From: Paenibacillus paeoniae
GTDB lineage: Bacteria > Bacillota > Bacilli > Paenibacillales > Paenibacillaceae
Reading direction: 5' to 3'
Length of the DNA stretch: 64,000 nucleotides
Assembly: GCF_003388735.1 (NCBI RefSeq)
Contig: NZ_QUBQ01000004.1
Coordinates: forward strand, 372,001-436,000
This document shows, piece after piece, positions 35,739 through 45,178 of the stretch (the first letter of the stretch is position 1; every line of letters starts with the position of its first letter). The notes under the pieces were generated by a model. It saw nothing but the letters and a program-made list of their open reading frames with translations, made no database searches and was not told the origin of the DNA. Made by a program: the position numbers and the translations under genes.

Positions 35739-36073
35739 GCACGAGTCACCTCCATAATGGCTCTCTCGAAACTATTTTTGATCTGATGCGACAACTGCTC
35801 TGCATCCTCCATATCCATGGCATGAATATACAGCGTCTCCCCATCGCGAGATACATCCAGCGTAAGCGTGCCAGGCGTCAAGCAGATCAGACAAGAGAGC
35901 AGCGTAATTTCCCAATCTGACTTCAGCTCCGTCTTCATAGCGAAGATACCGGGCCTGATCGATAACTTGGGCTTTAGAATTTGCAGCAACACGACGTAAC
36001 TGGACAGGAACAACTCTTTCACAAATAAGACGAACAGCTTGATCACAGCCCATGCCCGCTTCAGTATGATCAT
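35735..36073 (-). CDS. mrpE: Na+/H+ antiporter subunit E
   Basis: 112 aa. Begins with a hydrophobic helix region (IKLFVLFVKELFLSSYVVLL) followed by LKPKLSIRPGIFA, then LSCLICLTPGTLTLDVSRDG, the classic MrpE signature. Required for complex assembly and stability. Five bases downstream of mrpD. Confidence 0.95.
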   Translation of the reverse strand: MIILKRAWAVIKLFVLFVKELFLSSYVVLLQILKPKLSIRPGIFAMKTELKSDWEITLLSCLICLTPGTLTLDVSRDGETLYIHAMDMEDAEQLSHQIKNSFERAIMEVTRA

Positions 36074-36078
36074 CTCAT

Positions 36079-37569
36079 CTACTCCTTTAACACCGCGTCA
36101 ATATAGATCGCTGGCTGAATCAAGGTCTGACCCGCTTCCGATACAAAACCGTACACCCATTCAGCCCCGATCCCCATAGCAATCACCAAGACGAGAAGCC
36201 CCGCTCCGCACAACAGCTTGAACCGGTAATCCGACTTCCTCTCCTCCATTACTCCCCCTGCACGCTCAGACTCCTCTCCCCAAAACGCAGCCATAAAGAT
36301 ACGAATCAAGGAGTACAACACGACTAAGCTAGAAGCAACGGACAGTGTGGCAAGCAGATAGTTCTCAGCTGCGAAACCGCCTCGTATAATCATCAGCTTG
36401 CCCGCAAAGCCGCTAAACGGCGGGATGCCGGCAATCGCCAGAACTGTGACGAAAAACATCCAGCCCAGATAAGGGTGGCTTCTAATCAAGCCGCCCATCT
36501 GGGACAGCTTCTTTGTGCCAGCGACAGCGATGATCATACCTCCTAACAGGAAGAGCAGAGCTTTCCCGATCATATCATGCAGCAGATAGAAGACCGCCCC
36601 ATCCAACGCATCTTTATTCGCAGACACTAGCCCGAATACGATAAAACCGACGCTTATGACAACATTGTAATTCAGAATGCGCGGGACATCCTTGTAAGCC
36701 AATGCACCGATTGCACCCAATACCATCGTCGCCCCGGCCATCCATCCGAGCCAGCTATGCGTCGCGGAGTGATCATGATAGAAGATCAGCGTGAAGGTGC
36801 GCAGCAAGGCATATAATCCAACCTTCGTCAGGAGCGCTGCGAAAATGGTGCGAATAGCAGTAGGCGGTGCGCTATACGCGCCCGGCAGCCAGAAGAATAG
36901 GAATAATCCCGCCTTCAGCGCAAAGACGATCATGAACAGCATCGCAATGACGTTCAAGATGCCCCCTTGTCCCGCCTCAGCCACTCGTACCGAGAGATCG
37001 GCCATGTTAAGAGCCCCGGTCACCCCATACAAATAAGCGACAGCGGCAACGAACAGCGCCGAGGATAGGATGTTAATGAGTATATATTTGAGCGACTCTC
37101 TTAATTGAAGCTTCGTCCCTCCATGGACGATAAGCGCATAGGAAGAGATCAGCATGACTTCGAAGCATACGAACAGGTTGAAGATATCTCCTGTCAGGAA
37201 CGACCCCATGACTCCAACAAGCAAGAACTGAAGCAATGGATAATAGTAATGCTTCTCCCGCTCCTCCCCAATGCTGCGGAAAGAGTAAACGATACAGCAC
37301 GTCCCGATAAGCGCAGTCGTTAGAACAAGCAACGCAGCCAGCATGTCAGCTACAAAAACAATGCCATAAGGCGGAGCCCATCCGCTCATATACAGCGTTT
37401 GAATACCATCTGTTTTCACCTGATATAGGATATACGCTGCTGCTGCAATATTCGCCAGGCCGCTAGCTCCGCTTATCCATCGCTGGAGATGAATGCGACC
37501 TTGCAAGAAGACGAGAATCACCGCAGTTAGCAACGGAATGATAAGCGGGAGCACTAACGTATTATTCAT
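36079..37569 (-). CDS. mrpD: Na+/H+ antiporter subunit D
   Basis: 496 aa, about 13-14 membrane helices, related to complex I NuoM/N. YSFRSIGEEREKHYYYPLLQ then FLTGDIFNLFVCFEVMLISS includes the proton-path Glu; later VGLYALLRTFTLIFYHD and IPPFSGFAGKLMIIRGG. Cation/proton-translocating subunit with MrpA. Overlaps mrpC by 8 bases. Confidence 0.96.
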   Translation of the reverse strand: MNNTLVLPLIIPLLTAVILVFLQGRIHLQRWISGASGLANIAAAAYILYQVKTDGIQTLYMSGWAPPYGIVFVADMLAALLVLTTALIGTCCIVYSFRSIGEEREKHYYYPLLQFLLVGVMGSFLTGDIFNLFVCFEVMLISSYALIVHGGTKLQLRESLKYILINILSSALFVAAVAYLYGVTGALNMADLSVRVAEAGQGGILNVIAMLFMIVFALKAGLFLFFWLPGAYSAPPTAIRTIFAALLTKVGLYALLRTFTLIFYHDHSATHSWLGWMAGATMVLGAIGALAYKDVPRILNYNVVISVGFIVFGLVSANKDALDGAVFYLLHDMIGKALLFLLGGMIIAVAGTKKLSQMGGLIRSHPYLGWMFFVTVLAIAGIPPFSGFAGKLMIIRGGFAAENYLLATLSVASSLVVLYSLIRIFMAAFWGEESERAGGVMEERKSDYRFKLLCGAGLLVLVIAMGIGAEWVYGFVSEAGQTLIQPAIYIDAVLKE

Positions 37570-37900
37570 TCTGCTCCCCCCTTAGCTGCTCCATATCGTC
37601 TGTGCCGAGCTTTTGGTACGCCTTGTAAGCCAGGACGATGAAAAACGACGTCACCCCGAAGCTAATGACGATAGAAGTTAGAATTAGCGCCTGCGGCAGT
37701 GGGTCGACATAGGATTCGGCCTGCTCGCCGAGCAGTGGAGCAGCGCCCGTCTTCAGGCGCGACATGGTCAGCAGCAACAGATGAACGCCATGCGTAATGA
37801 AGGACGTGCCTAGAATGATACGCAGCAGGCTTTTGGACAGAATCAAATAGACGCCTACAGTGAACAACACGCCAATTGCCAAGGACATATACAGTTCCAT
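37562..37900 (-). CDS. mrpC: Na+/H+ antiporter subunit C
   Basis: 112 aa, three helices; LSKSLLRIILGTSFITHGVH then DPLPQALILTSIVISFGVTS is the NuoK-like MrpC pattern. It follows mrpA directly (stop and start adjacent). Confidence 0.95.
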   Translation of the reverse strand: MELYMSLAIGVLFTVGVYLILSKSLLRIILGTSFITHGVHLLLLTMSRLKTGAAPLLGEQAESYVDPLPQALILTSIVISFGVTSFFIVLAYKAYQKLGTDDMEQLRGEQNE

Positions 37901-40771
37901 CTATTGATCCCTCCCGATAGTAAAGATGATTGTCATCGCAACGCCAATGACCGTCAGATAGACGCCGAGATCAAACAAGGTTGCCGTTGCCAGCTCCAGC
38001 TCGCCAAGGAGCGGTATATGGAAGTAGCCGAAGGCATGGCTCAGGAAAGGCGCGTCGAAGAAGAAGGAGCCCACTCCCGTCAACAGCGCAATCAGTATGC
38101 CAAACGCGGTCAACTTCTGGAATGAAATAGGCATAATCCGATCGACCGTCTTCATGCCGAATGACATGCCGAGCAGCAGCAACGCTGATGAAGCCATCAA
38201 CGCCCCAATAAATCCGCCGCCCGGATGGTTGTGCCCCATGTAGAACATGTACAAGGAAAAGCCAAGGATGATGACAATCGCCAGCTTCGCTATTGTCTTA
38301 AAGATAACATCATTACTCTTGTGCCCATTCAGCGGAAGAGCCGTTCCCGGCTTCAATGAGCCGCCCTCTGCCCCGTCCTCCTTCAGTTTCAGCCTGATCA
38401 TGGAATAGATGCCGAATGATGCAATGCCGAGCACCACAATTTCGAACATCGTATCGAAGCCGCGGAAGTCGACGAGAATGACATTGACGACATTTTTGCC
38501 GCCGGCCAGCTTATAACTATTTTCCAGGAAATAATGAGATATCGACTGGAATGGTCTGGTCCCGCTCGCACTCAGGGCAACCAGTGTCATTATCGTGCCT
38601 ACTCCAAGCGCAATAATAAAGTTTCCGAGCTTGAAGCGCAGCGACACAAGCTCCTTCTTCAGCTTAGGAAGATGGTAGAAGCACAGCAGGAACAAGGCAA
38701 CCGATACCGTCTCGACGCTTAACTGGGTCAGAGCCAAGTCCGGTGCGCGGAAGATTACGAAGAACAATGCGACCAGGTAGCCGACTGCCCCCGTCAATAT
38801 AATAGCAGTCAGACGCGAAGTAACGAACAATACAGAGACTGAAGATAGAACAAGTGCAATCAGGATCGCCGCCTCGTAGAACGTCATATCAGCAAAACCC
38901 GTTGTATCCACCTTCAAAGCATCCTCGGAGAACAACGTCATGCCAATAGCCAGAATGAGAAAGACAAAGATATAGATCAAGTAATGCCGGATCGATCCCG
39001 TCATATAGACTCTCGTAATCGCGCCAGACAGACGCTCCATCATACGCATCCCTCCATCGTAGCTGCGATTCAGGATTGCCTTAGCGAATAACGGCTGATT
39101 CAGAACGGCTGTCCGTTTATGCATCAGGAATAGCAGGATACCCACAGTTGCTACACCTATCGTCATGAACAGCTCTATCGTTAATCCATGCCATAGGCTA
39201 ATGGATACCATAAACTGTTCACCAGGGCTCAGCAGTCCAGGATGAACGGCTGCCATCGCAGGCTCGATTAGTGAGTAGGACGCCAAATTCGGGAACAATC
39301 CGAACACGATCACAAGCGTTGCAAGCACAACCGGCGATATCAGCATACCGAGTGGCGCTTCATGCGGCTTCTTCTCCAGTTTGTCGAACTGTGCCTTGCC
39401 CCCGAACGTACGGAAGACGAGCAGCATGCTGTAGACGAACGTGAAGATGCTGGCAACCCACGCGATGACCGGAAAGAGCGTTCCCCATGCCTCCATACCG
39501 AATAACTCCATGGTACGAATATTAAGCATAGCGGTGAAAAACATTTCCTTGCTAAGGAAACCATTGAACGGCGGGATACCCGCCATAGAGAACGAACCAA
39601 TCATGGCAATCGTGAACGTAATCGGCATGACCGACATGAGTCCGCCAAGCTTGCGAATATCGCGGGTGCCTGTCTCATGGTCAACGATGCCGACCACCAT
39701 AAATAGCGCACCTTTGAAGATCGCGTGATTCAGCAGATGGAATACAGCCGCCATTGTAGCTTTGCTATAGAACTCTGCTTGCGCTGTGCCTGTATATAAT
39801 GCAGCTGCCGAGCCGAGACCGAACAGACTCATAATGAGCCCTAATTGGCTAATCGTGGAGAAGGCCAGCATCGACTTCAGATCGACTTGCTTCAAAGCCC
39901 GGTACGAGCCATAAACTAACGTCAAAAGTCCAAGGCCGGATACAAGCCATAGCCATAACGCCTCGCCCGCGAAGATCGGGCTCATTCGCGCTACGAGATA
40001 GATGCCAGCTTTCACCATCGTTGCAGAATGAAGATACGCACTGACTGGCGTTGGCGCCTCCATTGCATCCGGCAGCCAGATGTGGAATGGGAATTGAGCT
40101 GACTTTGTAAAAGCGCCCAGCAGGATAAGCAGCATGGCTGGGATGAACAAGGCGTGATTAGCGATTGCCGAAGCATCGCCCATGATCTCCCGGATGCTGA
40201 ACGTGCCTGTCATCACATAGAGAAGCAAGAAGCCAGCGAACATCGCAAGTCCGCCGAATACCGTAATGACCATCGACTTCAAAGCGCCATATCTGGACTT
40301 CTCCCGCTTGTGCCAGAACGCAATGAGAAGGAATGAAGAGATGCTCGTCAGCTCCCAGAAGCTGTACAGCACCATCAGATTATCGGACATCACAAGACCA
40401 AACATAGCGCCCATAAACAACATTAGATAAACATAGAAGTGAACTAGCTTTTCTTTGTTCTTATCCAGATAGAAGATGGAATACAGCAATACCAATGAGC
40501 CGATCCCCGTAATAAGCAGGGCGAACAATAGAGATAAACCGTCCGCATAGACATGAAAATCCACGCCTAGCGATGGGATCCAAGGAATGGTCCCCTCCAG
40601 ATCGCCTTGCTCGCGGATGACCGGAATAAGACTGAGCATATAGGCGAACAGCACAACCGGCACCGGAAGCATCAGCCATCCCGTATGAACGCGCGGCAGC
40701 AGCCTATTCAGCAACGGCGCGAGAAGAGCGAATATAAAAGGCAAGATAATAGCGAGATGAAGAATAACCAA
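37901..40771 (-). CDS. mrpA: Na+/H+ antiporter subunit A fused to MnhB domain
   Basis: 956 aa from a TTG at 40771 with a strong AGGAGG box 7 bases upstream (the open frame extends slightly further). The N-terminal roughly 780 residues are NuoL-like MrpA with about 20 helices (LVMSDNLMVLYSFWELTSIS, then FPFHIWLPDAMEAPTPVSAY with the conserved Glu). From about residue 820 an MrpB/MnhB domain follows (YMGHNHPGGGFIGALMASSA and GELELATATLFDLGVYLTVI). Bacillus subtilis encodes A and B separately, so this is an A-B fusion. It is first in the operon. Confidence 0.95.
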   Translation of the reverse strand: MVILHLAIILPFIFALLAPLLNRLLPRVHTGWLMLPVPVVLFAYMLSLIPVIREQGDLEGTIPWIPSLGVDFHVYADGLSLLFALLITGIGSLVLLYSIFYLDKNKEKLVHFYVYLMLFMGAMFGLVMSDNLMVLYSFWELTSISSFLLIAFWHKREKSRYGALKSMVITVFGGLAMFAGFLLLYVMTGTFSIREIMGDASAIANHALFIPAMLLILLGAFTKSAQFPFHIWLPDAMEAPTPVSAYLHSATMVKAGIYLVARMSPIFAGEALWLWLVSGLGLLTLVYGSYRALKQVDLKSMLAFSTISQLGLIMSLFGLGSAAALYTGTAQAEFYSKATMAAVFHLLNHAIFKGALFMVVGIVDHETGTRDIRKLGGLMSVMPITFTIAMIGSFSMAGIPPFNGFLSKEMFFTAMLNIRTMELFGMEAWGTLFPVIAWVASIFTFVYSMLLVFRTFGGKAQFDKLEKKPHEAPLGMLISPVVLATLVIVFGLFPNLASYSLIEPAMAAVHPGLLSPGEQFMVSISLWHGLTIELFMTIGVATVGILLFLMHKRTAVLNQPLFAKAILNRSYDGGMRMMERLSGAITRVYMTGSIRHYLIYIFVFLILAIGMTLFSEDALKVDTTGFADMTFYEAAILIALVLSSVSVLFVTSRLTAIILTGAVGYLVALFFVIFRAPDLALTQLSVETVSVALFLLCFYHLPKLKKELVSLRFKLGNFIIALGVGTIMTLVALSASGTRPFQSISHYFLENSYKLAGGKNVVNVILVDFRGFDTMFEIVVLGIASFGIYSMIRLKLKEDGAEGGSLKPGTALPLNGHKSNDVIFKTIAKLAIVIILGFSLYMFYMGHNHPGGGFIGALMASSALLLLGMSFGMKTVDRIMPISFQKLTAFGILIALLTGVGSFFFDAPFLSHAFGYFHIPLLGELELATATLFDLGVYLTVIGVAMTIIFTIGRDQ

Positions 40772-40893
40772 GATGCAACCTCCTATTCGTTTTTCATCAT
40801 TCAACAACAGTATTGCCTACTCTATGACATACCAAGCCTATACCGCCAGAACAAGCTCTAATAGGTTTATGTATCCTTAAAAAAACGCAAAAA

Positions 40894-40914
40894 GAGCCCG
40901 CTGTTGGCAGGCTC
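40894..40914 (-). terminator. Leader terminator/attenuator upstream of mrpA
   Basis: GAGCCTGCCAACAGCGGGCTC on the minus strand is a 5-bp-plus stem followed by TTTTTGCGTTTTTTT. It lies between the promoter at 40959-40987 and the mrpA start, about 45-65 nt after the presumed start of transcription. It either makes a short RNA or attenuates the operon. Confidence 0.6.
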
Positions 40915-40958
40915 CACCTCTTGAATCATATGAGAGAACACGTACAAAATGTAAGCTA

Positions 40959-40987
40959 ATTATAGCCTTCATCATAAATGTTGTCAA
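40959..40987 (-). promoter_or_regulatory. Consensus sigma-A promoter of the mrp operon
   Basis: On the minus strand TTGACA, a 17-base spacer, and TATAAT: a perfect two-box match. It points at mrpA. Confidence 0.8.
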
Positions 40988-41059
40988 AAGAAATGATGTA
41001 GGAAATGGAATGAAAAAGGAAGCAGAAGGGATTACTCATTAATAAAGGAGTGAATTCCT

Positions 41060-41296
41060 ATGCTGAAGACCAAAATAACTATATGCGCCCTCCTGTCCCT
41101 GACTCTTATCGGGATAAGCGCGTTTACTCACCAACACGTGCAGGAAGAACGCAGCCACCATTTTATGCATCCCCCGATACCTGAAGGTTCTTACCAAATG
41201 TATGATCAATTCGAGCCTGGACAAGGCCGCGCCGCCTACACTCCTTATTCTCCTAGAGAATATGTTCGGATCGTGAAGAGGGCCGTTCGTCCATAG
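41060..41296 (+). CDS. Small secreted hypothetical protein
   Basis: 78 aa with AAAGGAG well placed before the ATG. The N-terminus KTKITICALLSLTLIGISAF is a probable signal peptide or membrane anchor, followed by a short His/Pro-rich tail (HQHVQEERSHHFMHPPIPEG). No family known. It lies between the mrp promoter and ktrA. Confidence 0.6.
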   Translation: MLKTKITICALLSLTLIGISAFTHQHVQEERSHHFMHPPIPEGSYQMYDQFEPGQGRAAYTPYSPREYVRIVKRAVRP

Positions 41297-41309
41297 TCCG
41301 AAATAGCCT

Positions 41310-41338
41310 TTGACAAAAGGAATGTTGTCTCCTATCAT
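41310..41338 (+). promoter_or_regulatory. Sigma-A-like promoter of ktrA
   Basis: TTGACA, 17-base spacer, TATCAT, about 65 bases before the ktrA start. There is no recognisable riboswitch in the short leader. Confidence 0.65.
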
Positions 41339-41406
41339 GTTACACATCAAGCTAATGATCGGTAGGACGCTGCCAGCTTGAACCCACTATTGCCAGGATG
41401 TGATTC

Positions 41407-42072
41407 ATGATGAAGAAACAATTTATGGTCATTGGCTTAGGCCGTTTTGGCTCCAGCCTTACTCGCACGCTGATTGAGAACGGACATGAGGTGCTCGCAG
41501 TCGATAAGAATGAACAGCTTGTCCAGGAGATGGCATCCATTGCGACACATGCGCTTCAGGCGGATTGTACGGATGAGTCCGTGCTTCGCGAGCTAGGCGC
41601 TAGCAACTTCTCACATGCCATTGTCGCAATTGGCGACGATCTGCAGGCGAGCATTCTGACTACGCTGCTGCTGAAGGATATGAAGGTTCCAAAGGTAACC
41701 GCCAAGGCACGCAATGAGATGCACGGCAACGTCCTGACTAAAATCGGTGCGGATAATGTGATCTATCCTGAGCGAGATATGGGTATTCGGCTGGGCAATC
41801 AGCTTAGCTCCGATAACCTCATCGATTATATCGAGTTGTCGCCCGAATATAATCTCGCTGAGATCCTTGCTCCTCCTGCCATGAACGGTCTTTCTCTAAA
41901 GGATCTGAACATTCGGGCGAAGTATGGCTGTACCATTATGGCTATCAAGACTGGCCAAAGCATCAATGTATCGCCTAATGCCGAGGATGCTATTCATACC
42001 GGAGATATTCTTCTCATTATAGGAAGCTATGATGATATAAGAGATTTGGAGAGCGATTATGGACGCCCTTAG
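41407..42072 (+). CDS. ktrA: Potassium uptake regulatory subunit (RCK)
   Basis: 221 aa. The N-terminal NAD/ATP-binding Rossmann fold has GLGRFGSSLTRTLIENGHEV followed by acidic VDKNE; the C-terminal RCK_C/TrkA-C domain starts near residue 138 (YIELSPEYNLAEILAPPAMN). It forms the octameric gating ring on KtrB. RCK_C domains in Firmicutes bind c-di-AMP, linking it to GdpP. The choice between KtrA and KtrC names is by the adjacent ktrB gene. Overlaps ktrB by 14 bases. Confidence 0.9.
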   Translation: MMKKQFMVIGLGRFGSSLTRTLIENGHEVLAVDKNEQLVQEMASIATHALQADCTDESVLRELGASNFSHAIVAIGDDLQASILTTLLLKDMKVPKVTAKARNEMHGNVLTKIGADNVIYPERDMGIRLGNQLSSDNLIDYIELSPEYNLAEILAPPAMNGLSLKDLNIRAKYGCTIMAIKTGQSINVSPNAEDAIHTGDILLIIGSYDDIRDLESDYGRP

Positions 42073-43447
42073 AAAAAGGCGCAATGAACTGAGCTTTGTC
42101 GAGAGATCCATCACTCGCTTGAAAAACAACATCAGTCCGCCTCAGCTGATTACAGCCGTATTCTTCTGCTTAATCTGTGTCGGCGCAGCGCTTCTCAGCA
42201 TGCCCTTCTCCTCCAGCAACGGGGAATCCGTCGGTTTCCTTAACGCCCTATTCACAGCTGTATCCGCCGTCTGTGTTAATGGACTGGTCGTGCTGGATAC
42301 TGGCTCCGCTTTCTCCATAGCCGGACAGATTATCATTATGATTCTGATCCAGATCGGCGGTATCGGCTTTATGACCTTAGGTGTCATGGTCGCTATTCTG
42401 CTCGGCAAAAAAATCGGATTAAAGCAGAGGCTAATCATTCAACATTCTACTCAATCCACTTCTGCCCAAGGGCTAGTGAAGCTGTCTTTATACATGGTGC
42501 TTATCGTGTTCTTGTTCGAATCCATCGCGACGATTCTTTTGACGCTACGCTGGGAGAGCGAGATGGGGCTCAGCCGTGCAGCATATTACGCTTTGTTTCA
42601 CTCCATTTCCGCATTTAACAACGCAGGGTTTGCATTATGGTCGGATGGACTTAGCCAGCATGTAGGCGATCCCATCGTCAACTTCATTATCATTACCTTG
42701 TTCGTTGTCGGTGGTCTTGGCTATATCGTCATCGTCGATATCGTCCGCAAGCGTTCCTGGCGCAAGCTGTCCCTTCATTCCAAAATAGTGATTGTGGCTA
42801 CAGCCATCTTGTCGGTAACAGGCTTCCTGCTTCTGTTCCTATTGGAAAGCTGGAACAGCGTAACCTATGGGCACTTGTCGTTTGGCGAGCGGGTGATGGC
42901 ATCCATCTTTCAGAGCTTCACACCAAGGAGCGCCGGATTCAATACGGTCGATATTGGAAGCATGCTGGCCGTCTCACAGTTTCTGCTCATCATCCTTATG
43001 TTCATTGGAGCTGCTTCTGGCGGTACGGGCGGGGGTATTAAGATTAATACCGTAGTGGTCCTGCTGCTTGCTACCTTCAATACATTCCGTGGGGGCGGAC
43101 AAATTCATGCGTTCGAGCGTAAAATATCACAGGATACCGTCATGCGAGCACTGGCTGTCGTCATCAGCTCGCTCACCTGCGTCTTGTTTGTCACGCTTCT
43201 CCTGACGATTACGGAGGATATGCTGGAGGATCACTTCCTGGAGGTGCTTTTCGAGGCGACTTCAGCCTTCAGTACGACCGGGCTCTCCATGGGGCTGACC
43301 GGCGACCTGTCTTCGACTGGAAAAATCATTGTGGCGATCACCATGTTCATCGGACGACTGGGTCCGCTTACGCTCGCCTTTGCCCTGTCCCAGAAGAAAC
43401 AAACCTCCAAGATCGGCTATCCGGAAGATCATATCCTCATTGGATAA
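42059..43447 (+). CDS. ktrB: Potassium uptake channel subunit
   Basis: 462 aa, Trk/Ktr/HKT type with four M1-P-M2 repeats. Pore-loop segments include FTAVSAVCVNGLVVLD, FHSISAFNNAGFALWSDGLS, SFTPRSAGFNTVDIG and ATSAFSTTGLSMGLTGDLSS, each supplying the selectivity Gly or Asn. It takes up K+ using Na+ coupling under osmotic stress. Overlap with ktrA suggests coupled translation. Confidence 0.93.
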   Translation: MDALRKRRNELSFVERSITRLKNNISPPQLITAVFFCLICVGAALLSMPFSSSNGESVGFLNALFTAVSAVCVNGLVVLDTGSAFSIAGQIIIMILIQIGGIGFMTLGVMVAILLGKKIGLKQRLIIQHSTQSTSAQGLVKLSLYMVLIVFLFESIATILLTLRWESEMGLSRAAYYALFHSISAFNNAGFALWSDGLSQHVGDPIVNFIIITLFVVGGLGYIVIVDIVRKRSWRKLSLHSKIVIVATAILSVTGFLLLFLLESWNSVTYGHLSFGERVMASIFQSFTPRSAGFNTVDIGSMLAVSQFLLIILMFIGAASGGTGGGIKINTVVVLLLATFNTFRGGGQIHAFERKISQDTVMRALAVVISSLTCVLFVTLLLTITEDMLEDHFLEVLFEATSAFSTTGLSMGLTGDLSSTGKIIVAITMFIGRLGPLTLAFALSQKKQTSKIGYPEDHILIG

Positions 43448-43469
43448 TGGTCAGCTCTCCTAAAAAGAA

Positions 43470-43496
43470 GGCCAGCAGCGGTTATCGCTGCTGGCC
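43470..43496 (+). terminator. Intrinsic terminator after ktrB
   Basis: GGCCAGCAGCG and CGCTGCTGGCC form an 11-bp stem followed by TTTC. Located 22 bp after the ktrB stop. Confidence 0.8.
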
Positions 43497-43575
43497 TTTC
43501 TGCATGTTTCATCATCCCTAACTGCTCTTATTTCTTAAATCATTAGAAATTACTTTTACTAATGAAAAATAAAAA

Positions 43576-43597
43576 AGAGCCCTTCGAGGAGGGCTCT
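43576..43597 (-). terminator. Intrinsic terminator after rpsR
   Basis: AGAGCCCT and AGGGCTCT form a perfect stem, with TTTTTTATTTTT on the minus strand. It ends the rpsF-ssb-rpsR transcript. Confidence 0.85.
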
Positions 43598-43617
43598 TCC
43601 TTCATGCTGAATACAGA

Positions 43618-43899
43618 CTATTCAGTCGTGTATGGCAGCAATGCGATTTGACGGGAACGTTTAATTGCAACAGTCAGCAAACGTTGGTATTTCGCGCTTG
43701 TGCCTGTTACACGACGTGGCAAAATTTTGCCGCGCTCGCTAATAAACTTCTTGAGCAAATCAGTGTCTTTATAGTCAATGTGAGAAATTTTGTTTACAGT
43801 GAAGTAACAAACTTTACGACGCTTGTTACGTCCGCCTTTACGGCCGCCGAATTTGCGTTCTGGACGCTCGTCGCCGCCTTCTCTTTGCTTAAAACCCAT
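43618..43899 (-). CDS. rpsR: 30S ribosomal protein bS18
   Basis: 93 aa. [20 protein letters not shown] then [20 protein letters not shown] then [20 protein letters not shown] is the bS18 signature. Binds 16S rRNA with bS6. Third in the rpsF-ssb-rpsR operon. Confidence 0.97.
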   Translation of the reverse strand: MGFKQREGGDERPERKFGGRKGGRNKRRKVCYFTVNKISHIDYKDTDLLKKFISERGKILPRRVTGTSAKYQRLLTVAIKRSRQIALLPYTTE

Positions 43900-43925
43900 G
43901 ATGCATCCTCCTTATCGTTGATAAT

Positions 43926-44450
43926 TTAAAATGGCAAATCATCTTCGGAAATGTCAATTGGGCGTCCGTCATCCTTAAACGGATCATTGTCGTTCCGTGA
44001 TTGATTCGAACGGTTGCCGCTATTCCCACCGCTATAAGAAGAGTTGCTATTGCCGCCTCCACTTTGGCCGCCCGTATTGCCACCGCCGCTGTACCCGCCT
44101 CCGCTTTCCTCACGTGGAGCTCCACCTTCACGGCTCGACTCCAAGAACCGGACATTGTCTGCAATAACCTCCGTTACATACACACGCTTGCCCTCATTGT
44201 TCTCGTAGTTCCGCACTTGAATGCGTCCCTCTACAGCCGTCAAACGGCCTTTACGCAAGTAATTGGCACAGGTCTCCGCAAGCTGGCGCCACGTCACGAC
44301 CGGAATGAAATCCGCCTCGCGCTCTCCTTGACCCGACGTGAACGGTCGGTCTACAGCTAGCGTGAATTGCGTCACTGCTACTCCGGCTGGCGTGTAACGG
44401 AGCTCAGGGTCTCTCGTCAATCTGCCAATCAATATTACACGGTTCAACAT
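43926..44450 (-). CDS. ssb: Single-stranded DNA-binding protein
   Basis: 174 aa. OB fold: [20 protein letters not shown], then [32 protein letters not shown] Gly/Ser/Asn-rich flexible linker precedes the acidic protein-interaction tip DISEDDLPF at the C-terminus. It coats ssDNA at the fork and recruits repair proteins. Between rpsF and rpsR as in Bacillus. Confidence 0.97.
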   Translation of the reverse strand: MLNRVILIGRLTRDPELRYTPAGVAVTQFTLAVDRPFTSGQGEREADFIPVVTWRQLAETCANYLRKGRLTAVEGRIQVRNYENNEGKRVYVTEVIADNVRFLESSREGGAPREESGGGYSGGGNTGGQSGGGNSNSSYSGGNSGNRSNQSRNDNDPFKDDGRPIDISEDDLPF

Positions 44451-44485
44451 GTCATGACCTCCCCATCGAACAAAATCCTGTGGAA

Positions 44486-44770
44486 CTAAGCTACGTCTCT
44501 GACGATCAACGTACGGATAACTTCATCCGAAATCTTCATGATACGGTCAAGCTCATTGACAACTTCAGTTGTTGCGTTGAAGTGTACCAGAACAAAGTAA
44601 CCATCACGAAGCTTGTTGATCTCATACGCAAGACGGCGTTTGCCGATTACGTCTGTTTTCGTAACCTCTCCACCGTTGGAGATGATGCCATTGAACTTAT
44701 CAACGAGAGCTTGAACGTTTTCTTGCTCTACGTCTGGACGAATGATGTACATCACTTCATATTTGCGCAT
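44486..44770 (-). CDS. rpsF: 30S ribosomal protein bS6
   Basis: 94 aa. [19 protein letters not shown] then [20 protein letters not shown] is typical. First gene of the rpsF-ssb-rpsR operon, with a GGAGGTG ribosome site. Confidence 0.97.
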   Translation of the reverse strand: MRKYEVMYIIRPDVEQENVQALVDKFNGIISNGGEVTKTDVIGKRRLAYEINKLRDGYFVLVHFNATTEVVNELDRIMKISDEVIRTLIVRDVA

Positions 44771-44844
44771 ATTGTTTCACCTCCTTTTGGACTAACGGCC
44801 CCGCTACACGGAGCAAGGAACGAGCACTAGGCTCGCATCTCTAT

Positions 44845-44873
44845 ACTATATCAAATCCTTGCCACAATGACAA
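44845..44873 (-). promoter_or_regulatory. Promoter of rpsF-ssb-rpsR
   Basis: TTGTCA, 17-base spacer, TATAGT on the minus strand. The following leader has a CGAGC/GCTCG hairpin. A bS6:bS18 autoregulatory motif is plausible but I cannot confirm one. Confidence 0.65.
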
Positions 44874-44995
44874 GGTTTGCTATCATCCGATTTCTGTCAG
44901 ACATGGCTTGTCGCGATTGAGTCCATACTAAATGATGGACGATGCTGTATTCCTGTTTATCAGCTTGTCTTACATTTAATCTGGAGGTGCTGGCA

Positions 44996-45178
44996 ATGGG
45001 TGAATTTACAATGTTTAACCACGGCGATCGGGCTCCGAATAACGGTACGTACATCGAGGCGGGCGTCAACTCCTTCCACATGGGCATTGAGAACCCTAAG
45101 AAAGTGACACTGAACAAAGGCGAACAGTTTCCCGAAAATACGAACCATGAGCGCAAGTGGATACGAATGCCGAAATAA
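44996..45178 (+). CDS. yjzC: YjzC-family small protein
   Basis: 60 aa with GGAGG before the ATG. The sequence starts MGEFTMFNHGDRAPNNGTYI and continues with GIENPKKVTLNKGEQFPENT, typical of YjzC. Conserved in Bacillales, function unknown. It lies alone on the plus strand. Confidence 0.8.
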   Translation: MGEFTMFNHGDRAPNNGTYIEAGVNSFHMGIENPKKVTLNKGEQFPENTNHERKWIRMPK

